A stretch of 64,000 bases of DNA from Lachnospiraceae bacterium. GTDB lineage: Bacteria > Bacillota > Clostridia > Lachnospirales > Lachnospiraceae. The position numbers were made by a program, and so were the translations under genes. Numbering within the stretch: the first letter of the stretch is position 1; every line of letters starts with the position of its first letter. The notes under the pieces are model-generated. The model was not told where the DNA came from and ran no database searches. It saw only the letters and a list, made by a program, of their open reading frames with translations. Below, piece by piece: positions 37,301 through 45,748 of the stretch. The stretch spans positions 186,001 through 250,000 of the forward strand of contig SVFN01000001.1 of assembly GCA_015056815.1 (NCBI GenBank). The letters are read 5' to 3'.

Positions 37301-39000
37301 GTGTTATCAAACAGGGAGAAGAGAACTTTAAAGTGACACAGCCTGTTGTGATCGTGGATGCCAATACCGAGTACTTTATCGATTGTACCAGAATCAGTTC
37401 GCAGGAGCATACCGGCTGGTACAAAAATGCAAAGATCTCCAACAGCATCGGTGACCAGAAATACGGTGCAGATCCCAGTACCGGTAAGAAATGGGGATAT
37501 CTCATGGGAGGAAACGGCGGTGGAAGATACGGCGGAAGCTCTCTTAACACGACCGGCTGGTATGATCCGGTGGGCGACAAGATCCAGTATAAGATGGAAC
37601 TTGAGGCCGGTAAGTGGTTTGTAACCTTTGGATTCCATGAATGGTGGAACGGCCGTACGGTCGATTTGAAAGGATATTTTGGAGATTCTACAGAGGCAGA
37701 TGTTGACTGGGGAAGCTTTTCGACGGATCCGGGTAATGATTCTGTAATGACTGTTTCGTTCACACTGGAAGAAAAACAGGATGTTACGATTTCTGTTGAG
37801 AGAAAGCAAAAAGAAGGTTCTGCCGATATGTATGACGCCCCGGTACTTAGCTGGTTAAAGGTTGGAGGCCCGGCTCTTTATACGGACCGAATCGCAGAAC
37901 TGGTAAACATAGTCAGAACGATCGATCAGACGAAATATACGAATGAAGAGCGTGATATATTAAGAAATTCTATAGTACAGGCGATAGATCTCTTTGCACG
38001 TTCCGACGTGGATCAGGCTCAGATCGATGAGGTAAAGGATTCGATCGAAGGGATTCTTTATAAAGAAGATCTCCCGGTGGCAAAATCGGCGGAAGAAAAG
38101 ATCAGGGCAGTCGGTGATGCAGAGAAACTTACGCTCGCCGATGAAGCAATACTTTTGGAAGCCCAGAAAGCATATGAAGAACTTACCGCAGATCAGAAAA
38201 AGCTTCTTGCAAAGGAAGACGTTGACAATCTGAATGCCGCGATCAAAAATTACAACAAGTTGAAAGCGGAAGACGTTACCGCAAAGATCAAAGCCATCGG
38301 TAGCGTATCGCTTGCAAGCAAGACGGCGGTTGAAAGTGCAAAGGCAGCATATGAAGCATTAACCGCGGCACAGAAAAAACTGATCACCAAGGCTGATCTG
38401 AAGACATTGGAGACAGCGGTTGCGGAGTATGAGCAGTTAAAGGCAGCTGATGATGCCAAAAAAGCGGAAGAGGCAAAGAAAGCGGCACAGAAGAAACCGG
38501 CGGCTGCCGGAACTTTGATCACAGTCGGCACGAACATTTTTGTTGTAACAAATGCAGGCGCGATACCGGAAGCGGCCTTTAAACAGAGCACTGAGAAGAA
38601 TGCGAAGAAGGTAGTGATCCCGGCTTTAATCACACAAAACGATATCACCTATCAGGTGACAGCCATCGCGGATAATGCCTGCAAAGGCAATAAGAAGCTC
38701 TCTGCCATTACGATCCCTGTGACAGTAACGGGAATCGGAAAGAACGCGTTTAGCGGATGTATTTCCTTGAAGAAGATCACGATTCCGAAAAATGTTGCGA
38801 GCATCGGAGCCAAAGCGTTTGCCGGTGATAAAAACCTGAAGAAGATCACGATCAATTCTACAGTGCTTAAGAAAGTGGGCGGCAGTGCCTTTAAGGGGAT
38901 TCATAAAAAAGCAGTGATCAAGGTGCCAAAGAAGCAGAAGAAAGCATATCAGAAACTGTTAAAGAAGAAAGGACAGCCTTCTACGGTAAAAATTAAGTAA
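34309..39000 (+). CDS. Secreted modular glycoside hydrolase, GH30, with LRR_5 C-terminus
   Basis: 1563 residues from ATG 34309 (AAGGAGAAGGAAAGGG site). Signal peptide ends near AFAAQ. The GH30 catalytic domain spans about 30-530: GWGSSLCWW, acid/base Glu243 in PMNEPD, nucleophile Glu350 in WMSEVCFGGG; closest in feel to endo-beta-1,6-galactanase types. Next come a galactose-binding-like module (about 560-700), a fibronectin III domain (about 700-770), two related carbohydrate-binding-like modules (about 777-930 and 1019-1187, sharing YG-DP-TGK-WGY) around a bacterial Ig-like domain, helical repeats (about 1190-1395), then LRR_5 units and a Lys-rich end. Acts outside the cell on host or plant glycans; substrate inferred. 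Confidence 0.92.
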   Translation: MKKKTLRRIAAGVLSGVLMAETAFTAIETVEAFAAQVTIAGEIAIDPTLHYQTLDGWGSSLCWWGNSIGSWGDKDFNGNGKPDREEIAELAFSPDYLNLNIVRYNVGGGDKPDSSIKRVEGRVPGWTVDMTGKADGTGTFNEQAFYAKDAQDMNDAGQIWMLEQANQYRKDKGDIINEVFSNSPPYYMTKTGTSTGGVKGASNLKEEEFDNFASYMARAAKWIDNDLKAKYGTGVSVIQPMNEPDPATGYWAQGSTKQEGCAFAPGDEQSRMYLSMYEALKEEGLEKKISMTASDETGLSYAINSFNKLSADAKDVTPIISAHTYSGSNSERETMKQLAASYGKKLWMSEVCFGGGTHNADVFAQESYALSKGIMNDLKIMQPSAWIAWLVADSEYECLKWNENWGLIHAVFESDGPVPDYHTNLFNEDGSVKENVPKAGYWEITKQFYTLMQYSKFLKAGYTMIDINDANMCAAVSPDGKELVIVAQNFSNQRTISADLSKFTKSSTAKLYRTSENYSCEQIGGNIDVTGGVLEMILPKNSVSTYVVSVETDMENFRRVVNANTAKAKDAQADTRNVFDYSGKWNEVNAAYEETTDKTAKATFQFDGTQAILYASRNSKGPKVDVIIDGGASVTVDLSSEKELTEAVLCNTGKLAKGEHTITIRMNSASAADSKLTLVKAVVYQGEKELKGASTIRKVNPYDQTLQVQFDEVSGASAYTVKYGTDIENLDQKIETSNTSAFIQGLENGTTYYIQVVDDLGGESNIVSGVPSEPTGNLYYFVDAGTDSPDTVAAGESLGIYNSTLEQEYGQDPITGKNWGYVSEGSEAYYTDADSLTSVRECQTGLEYKFELPKGTYMVTVAMADPWTNGSRFTDIYINDELRAEAVVPLEGAIKILKTEITEPGELSVKAVKNASNADQAPMISYIKISAYDPDDTSIANVPTQEAIGTINGLVPILPEKVLVDANNGETIEVPVVWNEVNEKMFKGDTNDVINVTGVIKQGEENFKVTQPVVIVDANTEYFIDCTRISSQEHTGWYKNAKISNSIGDQKYGADPSTGKKWGYLMGGNGGGRYGGSSLNTTGWYDPVGDKIQYKMELEAGKWFVTFGFHEWWNGRTVDLKGYFGDSTEADVDWGSFSTDPGNDSVMTVSFTLEEKQDVTISVERKQKEGSADMYDAPVLSWLKVGGPALYTDRIAELVNIVRTIDQTKYTNEERDILRNSIVQAIDLFARSDVDQAQIDEVKDSIEGILYKEDLPVAKSAEEKIRAVGDAEKLTLADEAILLEAQKAYEELTADQKKLLAKEDVDNLNAAIKNYNKLKAEDVTAKIKAIGSVSLASKTAVESAKAAYEALTAAQKKLITKADLKTLETAVAEYEQLKAADDAKKAEEAKKAAQKKPAAAGTLITVGTNIFVVTNAGAIPEAAFKQSTEKNAKKVVIPALITQNDITYQVTAIADNACKGNKKLSAITIPVTVTGIGKNAFSGCISLKKITIPKNVASIGAKAFAGDKNLKKITINSTVLKKVGGSAFKGIHKKAVIKVPKKQKKAYQKLLKKKGQPSTVKIK

Positions 39001-39009
39001 AAAAGGGAC

Positions 39010-39038
39010 TTGCACAATCGAAAAGCAAGTGCTATACT
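39010..39038 (+). promoter_or_regulatory. Promoter of the rimP-nusA-infB operon
   Basis: -35 TTGCAC (39010-39015), 17-nt spacer, -10 TATACT (39033-39038). The leader to rimP is about 100 nt and holds a strong hairpin. Confidence 0.7.
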
Positions 39039-39061
39039 AAATATCAGCATAAGTTACTGAT

Positions 39062-39092
39062 AAAGGAGTGGACCGCAAAAGTCCACTCCTTT
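39062..39092 (+). promoter_or_regulatory. Leader hairpin (possible attenuator) of the rimP operon
   Basis: AAAGGAGTGGAC (39062-39073) pairs perfectly with GTCCACTCCTTT (39081-39092), then TTAG. It is too U-poor for a strong terminator, but it sits in the 5' leader of an operon that encodes NusA, a termination factor, so autogenous attenuation is conceivable. It could also end the GH30 transcript. Confidence 0.55.
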
Positions 39093-39140
39093 TAGTTAGG
39101 GAGTTATCAAACATGAAACCGGATTAAGAGGAGGAAGGGA

Positions 39141-39605
39141 ATGTCAAAACGAGAAGATTATGAAGTCCGTACCGAGGAACTTATCACGCCGATCCTGAAA
39201 GAAAACAATTTTGAACTGGTAGAGGTAGAATATGTGAAAGAGGCCGGTACGTTTTATCTGCGGGCTTATATTGATAAGCCGGGAGGAATCACTATCGATG
39301 ACTGCGAGCTGGTAAGCAGGGCTTTGTCGGAAAAACTGGACAAAGAGGACTTTATTGAGGAGGCTTACATTCTGGAGGTAAGCAGTCCGGGACTGACACG
39401 CCCTTTCAAAAAAGAAAGAGACTATACACGTAATATAGGGAAGAAAATCGAAGTAAAACTATATCGGATGAGGGAGAAACAGAAAGAATTTGAAGGCGTC
39501 TTAAAAAGCTGTACAAAAGACAGCTTTGTGATAGAAACACAGGAAACAGAATTAGAATTTGCAATGGCCGATTGTGCACTGGTGCGGCTGGCAATCGATT
39601 TTTAG
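39141..39605 (+). CDS. rimP: Ribosome maturation factor RimP
   Basis: 154 residues, needed for 30S subunit maturation. Typical N-terminal domain (ELVEVEYVKEAGTFYLRAYID, then GGITIDDCELVSRALSEKLD) with the central YILEVSSPGLTRPFKKERD motif and C-terminal Sm-like domain. AGGAGGAAG site. Heads the nusA-infB operon as in other Firmicutes. Confidence 0.97.
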   Translation: MSKREDYEVRTEELITPILKENNFELVEVEYVKEAGTFYLRAYIDKPGGITIDDCELVSRALSEKLDKEDFIEEAYILEVSSPGLTRPFKKERDYTRNIGKKIEVKLYRMREKQKEFEGVLKSCTKDSFVIETQETELEFAMADCALVRLAIDF

Positions 39606-39620
39606 GAGGATGAGAGCGAA

Positions 39621-40814
39621 ATGAACAAAGAACTGATGGAAGCATTAGACATTCTGGAAAAGGAGAAGGAGATCAGCAAGGACACCTTGTTTGAGGCAAT
39701 CGAGAATTCTTTGCTGACGGCCTGCAAACAGCATTTTGGCAAAGCGGATAATATAGAAGTATCGATCGACAGAGAGACTTGTGACTTTAAAGTGATCGCG
39801 ACAAAAGAGGTCGTAGCGACAGAGGATGATATTGAAGACGACTGCCTGCAGATCGATCTTGAGAACGCACTGAAATACGATAAGCGGGCACAAGTGGGTG
39901 AAACGGTCGAGATCAGCATCAAATCCAAAGAATTCGGACGGATTGCCACTCAGAATGCGAAGAATGTAATTTTACAGAAGATCCGCGAAGAAGAAAGAAG
40001 TGTGATCTATAATCAATATTATGAAAAAGAGAAAGATGTTGTGACCGGTATCGTGCAGAGGATCATCGGCAAGAACATCAGTATCAATCTTGGTAAAGCG
40101 GATGCGATCTTAAATGAGAGTGAGCAGGTCAAGGGAGAAAAATTCAAACCTACCGATCGCATTAAAGTATATATTGTAGAAGTGAAGAATACGCCAAAAG
40201 GACCGAGAGTCTTAGTGAGCCGTACTCACCCGGAACTGGTCAAGAGACTGTTTGAATCGGAAGTGGCAGAGATCGCAGACGGTACTGTGGAGATCAAGAG
40301 TATCGCACGTGAGGCGGGAAGCCGTACCAAGATGGCAGTCTGGAGTGACAATCCAAATGTGGATCCGGTAGGAGCCTGCGTTGGTGTCAACGGAGCACGA
40401 GTTAATTCCATAGTGGATGAGCTTCGGGGAGAAAAGATAGATATCATCAACTGGGATGAGAATCCGGGTAATCTGATCCAGAATGCACTTTCACCGGCGA
40501 AGATCGTTGCGGTATTTGCAGATCCGGAGGAGAAGACAGCGAAGGTTGTTGTGCCGGATTATCAGCTATCGCTTGCCATCGGTAAGGAAGGACAGAATGC
40601 GAGACTTGCAGCACGTCTGACCGGATACAAGATCGATATCAAGAGCGAAACACAGGCGAAGGATGCGCCCGGCTTCCGCTATGAAGACTATATGGATGAC
40701 GATGAAGAATATGATGAGGAGTATGAGGAAGACTACGAGACATCCGAAGAGGAATATGAATCTGAAGAAGTAAGCGGCGCGGAAGATGCTTCCGGGGAAG
40801 AGAATGAGGAGTGA
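39621..40814 (+). CDS. nusA: Transcription termination/antitermination factor NusA
   Basis: 397 residues: N-terminal RNA-polymerase-binding domain, S1 domain (GIVQRIIGKNISINLGKADAI), KH1 and KH2 (DPVGACVGVNGARVNSIVDEL; LAIGKEGQNARLAARLTGYK). After residue about 345 comes a very acidic tail of Asp, Glu and Tyr, with no C-terminal helical repeats, as usual for Firmicutes. Overlaps the ylxR region. Confidence 0.97.
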   Translation: MNKELMEALDILEKEKEISKDTLFEAIENSLLTACKQHFGKADNIEVSIDRETCDFKVIATKEVVATEDDIEDDCLQIDLENALKYDKRAQVGETVEISIKSKEFGRIATQNAKNVILQKIREEERSVIYNQYYEKEKDVVTGIVQRIIGKNISINLGKADAILNESEQVKGEKFKPTDRIKVYIVEVKNTPKGPRVLVSRTHPELVKRLFESEVAEIADGTVEIKSIAREAGSRTKMAVWSDNPNVDPVGACVGVNGARVNSIVDELRGEKIDIINWDENPGNLIQNALSPAKIVAVFADPEEKTAKVVVPDYQLSLAIGKEGQNARLAARLTGYKIDIKSETQAKDAPGFRYEDYMDDDEEYDEEYEEDYETSEEEYESEEVSGAEDASGEENEE

Positions 40815-40816
40815 TC

Positions 40817-41086
40817 GTGGTTAAGAAGATTCCCATGAGACAGTGTGTTGGCTGTCAGGAAATGAAAAATAAAAAAGAATTGATCCGTATTCTTAAGAAT
40901 ACAGAAGGTGAGATCACAATAGACTTAACGGGAAAGGCAAACGGAAGAGGCGCTTATCTTTGCAGGGATAAAGAGTGTCTTCTCAAAGCCAGAAAGAACA
41001 AAGGACTGGAGCGTTCTTTCAAAATGAGCATTCCGGAAAACGTATATGAGAATCTGATAAAGGAGTATGAGAAGATCGGTGACTGA
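40817..41086 (+). CDS. ylxR: YlxR family RNA-binding protein (DUF448)
   Basis: About 89 residues from GTG 40817, 7 nt after GAGGAG; GTG 40811 or ATG 40835 are alternatives. Small basic protein with the family motif PMRQCVGCQEMKNKKELIRI and GRGAYLCRDKECL. Family members sit between nusA and infB; reported roles include RNA binding and RNase P modulation. Confidence 0.93.
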   Translation: MVKKIPMRQCVGCQEMKNKKELIRILKNTEGEITIDLTGKANGRGAYLCRDKECLLKARKNKGLERSFKMSIPENVYENLIKEYEKIGD

Positions 41087-41390
41087 CAAAGTATTATCCA
41101 TGCTCGGCATGTCGGCCAGGGCGCGAAAGATAGTGAGTGGTGAATTCTCCACAGAGAAAGCTGTAAAAGAAGGAAAAGCGAAACTTGTGATTGTTGCAGA
41201 GGATGCTTCTGACAATACAAAGAAGCTTTTCCGGAATAAATGTGAATTTTATGAAGTGCCCTGTTTTGTTTACAGTACCAAAGAACAGCTGGGACATTCC
41301 ATCGGAAATGAGATGCGGGCATCGGTGGCAGTTACGCAAGAAGGATTGGCATCAGAGATCATAAAACGGTTACAGGAATCACAGAATTAG
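41079..41390 (+). CDS. ylxQ: L7Ae/L30e/S12e-family RNA-binding protein (YlxQ)
   Basis: About 104 residues. The start is taken as GTG 41079, giving VTDKVLSMLGMSARARKIVSGE, which matches the family's N-terminus; ATG 41067 is possible. The fold contains KLVIVAEDASDNTKKLF and the kink-turn-binding region. Overlaps the end of ylxR by 8 nt. Standard neighbour of infB. Confidence 0.92.
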   Translation: MTDKVLSMLGMSARARKIVSGEFSTEKAVKEGKAKLVIVAEDASDNTKKLFRNKCEFYEVPCFVYSTKEQLGHSIGNEMRASVAVTQEGLASEIIKRLQESQN

Positions 41391-41405
41391 TACGGAGGTA
41401 ACAGA

Positions 41406-44300
41406 ATGGCAAAAATGAAGATATATGAACTTGCAAAAGAACTGGATATGCAAAGTAAAGAGATAGTTGCTTTTTTGACCGGAAAGGGTGTCGAAGTAAA
41501 GAACCATATGAGTTCGATCGAGGATGACATCGTTTCCATGGTAAAAAAGGCATTTCAGAACGAGAATGCGAAGGCAGAGCAGAGCAAAGAGGAAAGTAAG
41601 GCAGAAGTGAAAGAAGTAAAAAAGGAAGATGTAAAGAAAGCGGAAGCTCCGAAGGAAGAAGTGAAGAAGACCGAAGAACCGAAGGAGAATGATAAAAAGG
41701 AAGCCGTAAAGAAGGAGAACGCAAAGAAGGAAGCTGTGAATAAAGAAGAAGGGAAAAAGGACGTTCCCAAGAAAAAGAAGAACATCATCTTTGTCAGCAA
41801 CCCTCACAACAGCAAAATTTCTACAGGAGCGCAGCGCCAGAATAATCCAAATGGCGGTCAGCGCACCAATAATGGAAATACTGCAAATAACAACCGTAAC
41901 GGACAGACAAGACAGGAGAACCGGCCTTACAGACCGCTTCCCAAGCCTACCATCAAGCCGGTTGTGATCGAGAGGACGCCTGCACCGCAAAAGCCTGAAC
42001 AGAAGCCGAAACAGAGAACGGTGAATGATATCAGACATGAAGCACATATGGAGAAGCCGGCAGAGACTGTTGCACAGAACAGGAATCCGGAAAACGGACG
42101 CAAGGAAACTGTCAGGGATAATGCGGGTACAAACAGAAACAATCCCAGAAATAATGACAGAAACAATAATCAGGGAAATCGCAGACCCGGGCAGGATAAC
42201 AGAGGAGAAAACCGCGGAGACAATCGTGGCGGCAATTTCCGCAGGGATGATAATCGTTCCTTTGGAGGAAACGATCGCGGCGGCAGACAGGACAACCGAC
42301 AGGATAATAGACAGGGCGGCAATTTCCGCAAAGGCCAGAATAATCAGAAGGGATTTGTGCCGGAAAATCCGGTTAAGGAGGCTGCACCTCACAGAGATGA
42401 GGAGAAGAGACGCAAGAATCAGGAGCGCGATAGCAGAAGCAGGAAGGATCTGATCTACGAAGAGGATGGTGCTAACTTCAAAGGCAAGAATAAGCCGGGC
42501 AAGTTTATCAAGCCCGAGAAAAAGCCGCAGGAGCAGGCAGAAGAACAGATCAAGGTCATCACGATCCCCGAGACAATCACGATCAAGGATCTTGCAGATA
42601 AGATGAAGATCCAGCCGTCTGCGATCATCAAAAAGCTTTTTATGCAGGGTAAGATCGTGACAGTCAATCAGGAAGTGGATTTTGAGACCGCAGAAGAAAT
42701 TGCGATCGAATATGAGATCATCTGCGAGCAGGAGGTAAAAGTCGATGTGATCGAAGAACTCCTGAAAGAGGAAGAAGAAGCAGAAGAAACCATGAAGAAG
42801 AGACCGCCGGTCATCTGTGTAATGGGACACGTCGATCATGGTAAAACTTCTCTTTTGGATGCAATCCGTAAGACCAATGTAACTGACAGAGAAGCCGGTG
42901 GTATCACACAGCATATTGGTGCCTATACAGTTAAGATCGGCGATGAAAAGATCACTTTCTTAGATACACCGGGACATGAGGCCTTTACTGCGATGAGAAT
43001 GCGTGGTGCGAATTCCACAGATATCGCGATCCTGGTAGTGGCTGCTGATGATGGTGTCATGCCGCAGACGGTAGAAGCGATCAATCATGCGAAAGCCGCA
43101 GGAATCGAGATCATCGTGGCAGTGAACAAGATTGATAAGCCTAATGCCAATATTGAACGAGTAAAGCAGGAGCTTATGGAATATGAACTGATCCCGGTTG
43201 ACTGGGGCGGGACTACCGAGTTTGTTCCGGTTTCAGCCAAATCCGGTGAAGGGATCGATACCCTGCTGGAGACTATTATCCTTACCGCTGAGATCTTAGA
43301 GCTGAAAGCAAATCCGGATCGTAAGGCAAGAGGTCTTGTGGTTGAGGCGGAGCTGGATAAGGGACGCGGTCCTGTGGCGACTGTATTGGTTCAGAAAGGT
43401 ACCCTTCATGTGGGAGATTTTATCTCCGCAGGAGCTTCTCATGGTAAAGTAAGAGCCATGATCGATGATAAGGGACGTCGTGTAAAAGAAGCAGGTCCAT
43501 CTACACCGGTTGAGATTCTCGGACTTTCCGATGTACCAAATGCAGGAGAAATCTTCATTGCGCATGAAAATGATAAATCTGCACGAAACTTTGCAGAGAC
43601 CTTTATCGCACAGAATAAAGAGAAAAAACTGGAAGAGACCAAGTCGAAAATGTCTCTGGATGATCTGTTTAGCAAGATTCAGGAAGGAAATCTGAAAGAA
43701 CTGAATCTGATCATCAAAGCGGATGTGCAGGGCAGTGTAGAGGCAGTAAAACAGAGTCTTTTGAAGCTTTCCAATGAGGAGATCGTTGTAAAATGCATCC
43801 ATGGCGGAGTAGGAGCCATCAACGAATCCGATGTGACTCTGGCCAGTGCATCGGCAGCGATTATCATAGGCTTCAATGTACGTCCGGACGCGACTGCGAA
43901 GGCAGTGGCAGAGAGAGAAGGCGTTGATGTACGTCTTTACAATGTCATTTATCAGGCGATCGAGGATGTGGAAGCAGCTATGAAGGGCATGCTGGATCCT
44001 GTTTATGAGGAACAGGTGATCGGTCACGCAGAGGTGCGTCAGATCTTTAAAGCAAGTGCAGTTGGCAATATTGCAGGATCTTATGTATTGGATGGCCGGT
44101 TTGAGCGTAACTGTAAGATCCGTATCACTCGTGAGGGTGAGCAGATTTACGAGGGTGAGCTTGCCAGCCTGAAGAGATTTAAGGATGATGTAAAAGAAGT
44201 AAAAGCAGGCTATGAGTGCGGTCTTGTATTTGACGGCTTTGATCAGATGCAGGAGTTGGATATTGTGGAAGCATATATTATGGTTGAGGTGCCGAGGTAA
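41406..44300 (+). CDS. infB: Translation initiation factor IF-2
   Basis: 964 residues. Residues 1-50 are the IF2 N-terminal helical domain. Then comes a long disordered linker: a Lys/Glu-rich part (about 55-125) and an Arg/Asn/Gly-rich part (about 230-320, with [16 protein letters not shown]-like repeats). The second IF2_N domain is near 390-440. The GTPase has G1 [10 protein letters not shown]3 DTPGHEAF and G4 NKIDKPNAN. Domains II to IV end VEVPR. Binds fMet-tRNA and drives subunit joining. GGAGG site. Confidence 0.98.
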   Translation: MAKMKIYELAKELDMQSKEIVAFLTGKGVEVKNHMSSIEDDIVSMVKKAFQNENAKAEQSKEESKAEVKEVKKEDVKKAEAPKEEVKKTEEPKENDKKEAVKKENAKKEAVNKEEGKKDVPKKKKNIIFVSNPHNSKISTGAQRQNNPNGGQRTNNGNTANNNRNGQTRQENRPYRPLPKPTIKPVVIERTPAPQKPEQKPKQRTVNDIRHEAHMEKPAETVAQNRNPENGRKETVRDNAGTNRNNPRNNDRNNNQGNRRPGQDNRGENRGDNRGGNFRRDDNRSFGGNDRGGRQDNRQDNRQGGNFRKGQNNQKGFVPENPVKEAAPHRDEEKRRKNQERDSRSRKDLIYEEDGANFKGKNKPGKFIKPEKKPQEQAEEQIKVITIPETITIKDLADKMKIQPSAIIKKLFMQGKIVTVNQEVDFETAEEIAIEYEIICEQEVKVDVIEELLKEEEEAEETMKKRPPVICVMGHVDHGKTSLLDAIRKTNVTDREAGGITQHIGAYTVKIGDEKITFLDTPGHEAFTAMRMRGANSTDIAILVVAADDGVMPQTVEAINHAKAAGIEIIVAVNKIDKPNANIERVKQELMEYELIPVDWGGTTEFVPVSAKSGEGIDTLLETIILTAEILELKANPDRKARGLVVEAELDKGRGPVATVLVQKGTLHVGDFISAGASHGKVRAMIDDKGRRVKEAGPSTPVEILGLSDVPNAGEIFIAHENDKSARNFAETFIAQNKEKKLEETKSKMSLDDLFSKIQEGNLKELNLIIKADVQGSVEAVKQSLLKLSNEEIVVKCIHGGVGAINESDVTLASASAAIIIGFNVRPDATAKAVAEREGVDVRLYNVIYQAIEDVEAAMKGMLDPVYEEQVIGHAEVRQIFKASAVGNIAGSYVLDGRFERNCKIRITREGEQIYEGELASLKRFKDDVKEVKAGYECGLVFDGFDQMQELDIVEAYIMVEVPR

Positions 44301-44343
44301 AACGGAAGCGGACTAAACCATGAAACAGCAGATCCGTAAAGAG

Positions 44344-44377
44344 CCTGTCCGAAAAGGGGATATATTCCGACAGGAGG
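44344..44377 (+). promoter_or_regulatory. Hairpin overlapping the rbfA ribosome binding site
   Basis: CCTGTCCGAA (44344-44353) pairs with TTCCGACAGG (44365-44374; one mismatch). The right arm runs into the AGGAGG ribosome site (44372-44377) of rbfA, so folding would partly hide it. Confidence 0.45.
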
Positions 44378-44383
44378 ATTGAA

Positions 44384-44752
44384 ATGAGAAAAAACAGTGT
44401 GAAAAATACCCGGATAAACGGGGAAGTACAGCGGGAACTGGCGGATATCATCAGAGGTGAGATCAAAGATCCCAGAATCCCTGAACTGACCAGTGTAGTC
44501 GCAGTGGAGGTTACGCCGGATCTTAAGGAATGTAAGGCCTGGATTTCGGTATACGGAGAGGAAGAAGTGCAGAAGGCAGCCATAGAAGGGCTTGCCAGTG
44601 CAAACGGCTTTATCCGCAGAGAACTGGCACACAGGATCAATCTGCGGAACACACCGGAGATTCAGTTCATTTTGGATCAGTCAATCGCATACGGCGTAGA
44701 GATGTCCAGAAAGATTGACGAAGTAAATAAGGGGTTTGGGCAGAATGATTAA
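44384..44752 (+). CDS. rbfA: Ribosome-binding factor A
   Basis: 122 residues, 30S maturation and cold-shock factor. KH-like fold with the motifs RINGEVQRELADIIRGEIKDPR, then VTPDLKECKAWISVYG, and RNTPEIQFILDQSI near the end. AGGAGG site. Overlaps the next gene by 8 nt. Confidence 0.97.
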   Translation: MRKNSVKNTRINGEVQRELADIIRGEIKDPRIPELTSVVAVEVTPDLKECKAWISVYGEEEVQKAAIEGLASANGFIRRELAHRINLRNTPEIQFILDQSIAYGVEMSRKIDEVNKGFGQND

Positions 44753-45728
44753 TATTTTGGAAATCTGTAAAGGAGCTAAAAAAATCGGTATTACCGGACA
44801 CATCAGACCGGATGGTGACTGTGTCGGTTCCGTAATGGCAATGTGGCAGTTTTTGACAAAAGCACTGCCGGGAGCCGACGTGGAAGCAGTATTGCAAAAA
44901 CCATCTCCGGTTTTTGAATGTATTAAGGGTGTGACGAAGATTTTAGAGGATGTCAGCATGGAACAGGGAGAGGCTGCCATGCCGCAGAGAAACTATGATG
45001 TTCTGATCATCTGCGACAGTATTGCGGAACGGACCGGAATGGGTGCGCACTATGCAAAAACAGCAGGCAGGATCGTGAACATCGATCATCATATCAGCAA
45101 TACCGGAAGCGGAGAATATACATATATTGTGCCTGAGGCAAGTTCAGCAAGTGAACTGGTCTATCATGTGATCCATGAAGCAGACCCGGAAGGTGACTAT
45201 ATGGATGCAGAACTGGCTAAGACGATCTATATGGGAATCGTACATGATACCGGTGTGTTCCAGTATTCCAATACTTCCCCGCAGACACTTTGTCTGGCGG
45301 CAAAACTGGTGGAATACGGCTTTGATTTTTCCAAACTGATCGATGAGACCTTTTATGAAAAGACCTATGTACAGAACCAGATTCTGGGAAGAGCGTTACT
45401 TGAAAGCATCCGTTTTATGGATGGCAAATGTATTGTCAGTGGGATCGACCGCCAGACGATGGCATTTTACGGTGCCACTTCCAGAGATTTTGAAGGAATC
45501 GTAAATCAGCTGAGGATTACCAAAGGTGTAGAAGTGGCGATCTTTATGTATGAAACGGATACATTGCAGTACAAAGTAAGCCTTCGTTCAAAAGGCGGTG
45601 TGGATGTGTCAAAGGTTGCCGTTTTCTTTGGCGGCGGCGGTCATGTGCGGGCGGCAGGCTGTAATATGACGGGAACCTTCCATGATGTTGTCAACAATCT
45701 ATCGGAGCAGATCGGATTGCAATTATAA
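44745..45728 (+). CDS. nrnA: DHH-family phosphoesterase (NrnA-like)
   Basis: 327 residues from ATG 44745, inside the end of rbfA. Bifunctional oligoribonuclease and pAp phosphatase family. Manganese-site motifs: GHIRPDGDCVGS near the start, an Asp in VLIICDS, and NIDHHISNTG, the DHH signature; GGGGHVRAAGC is the C-terminal DHHA1 substrate loop. Standard place between rbfA and truB in Firmicutes. Confidence 0.95.
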   Translation: MINILEICKGAKKIGITGHIRPDGDCVGSVMAMWQFLTKALPGADVEAVLQKPSPVFECIKGVTKILEDVSMEQGEAAMPQRNYDVLIICDSIAERTGMGAHYAKTAGRIVNIDHHISNTGSGEYTYIVPEASSASELVYHVIHEADPEGDYMDAELAKTIYMGIVHDTGVFQYSNTSPQTLCLAAKLVEYGFDFSKLIDETFYEKTYVQNQILGRALLESIRFMDGKCIVSGIDRQTMAFYGATSRDFEGIVNQLRITKGVEVAIFMYETDTLQYKVSLRSKGGVDVSKVAVFFGGGGHVRAAGCNMTGTFHDVVNNLSEQIGLQL

Positions 45729-45748
45729 AGGCAGAAAAGGTGCATACC

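Noticed and set aside
41379-42914. Long minus-strand open frame of 511 codons opposite infB
   Set aside because: It is antisense to the IF-2 linker; its Leu/Phe-rich translation is what the Lys/Glu/Arg/Asn codons give in reverse. No ribosome site or promoter.
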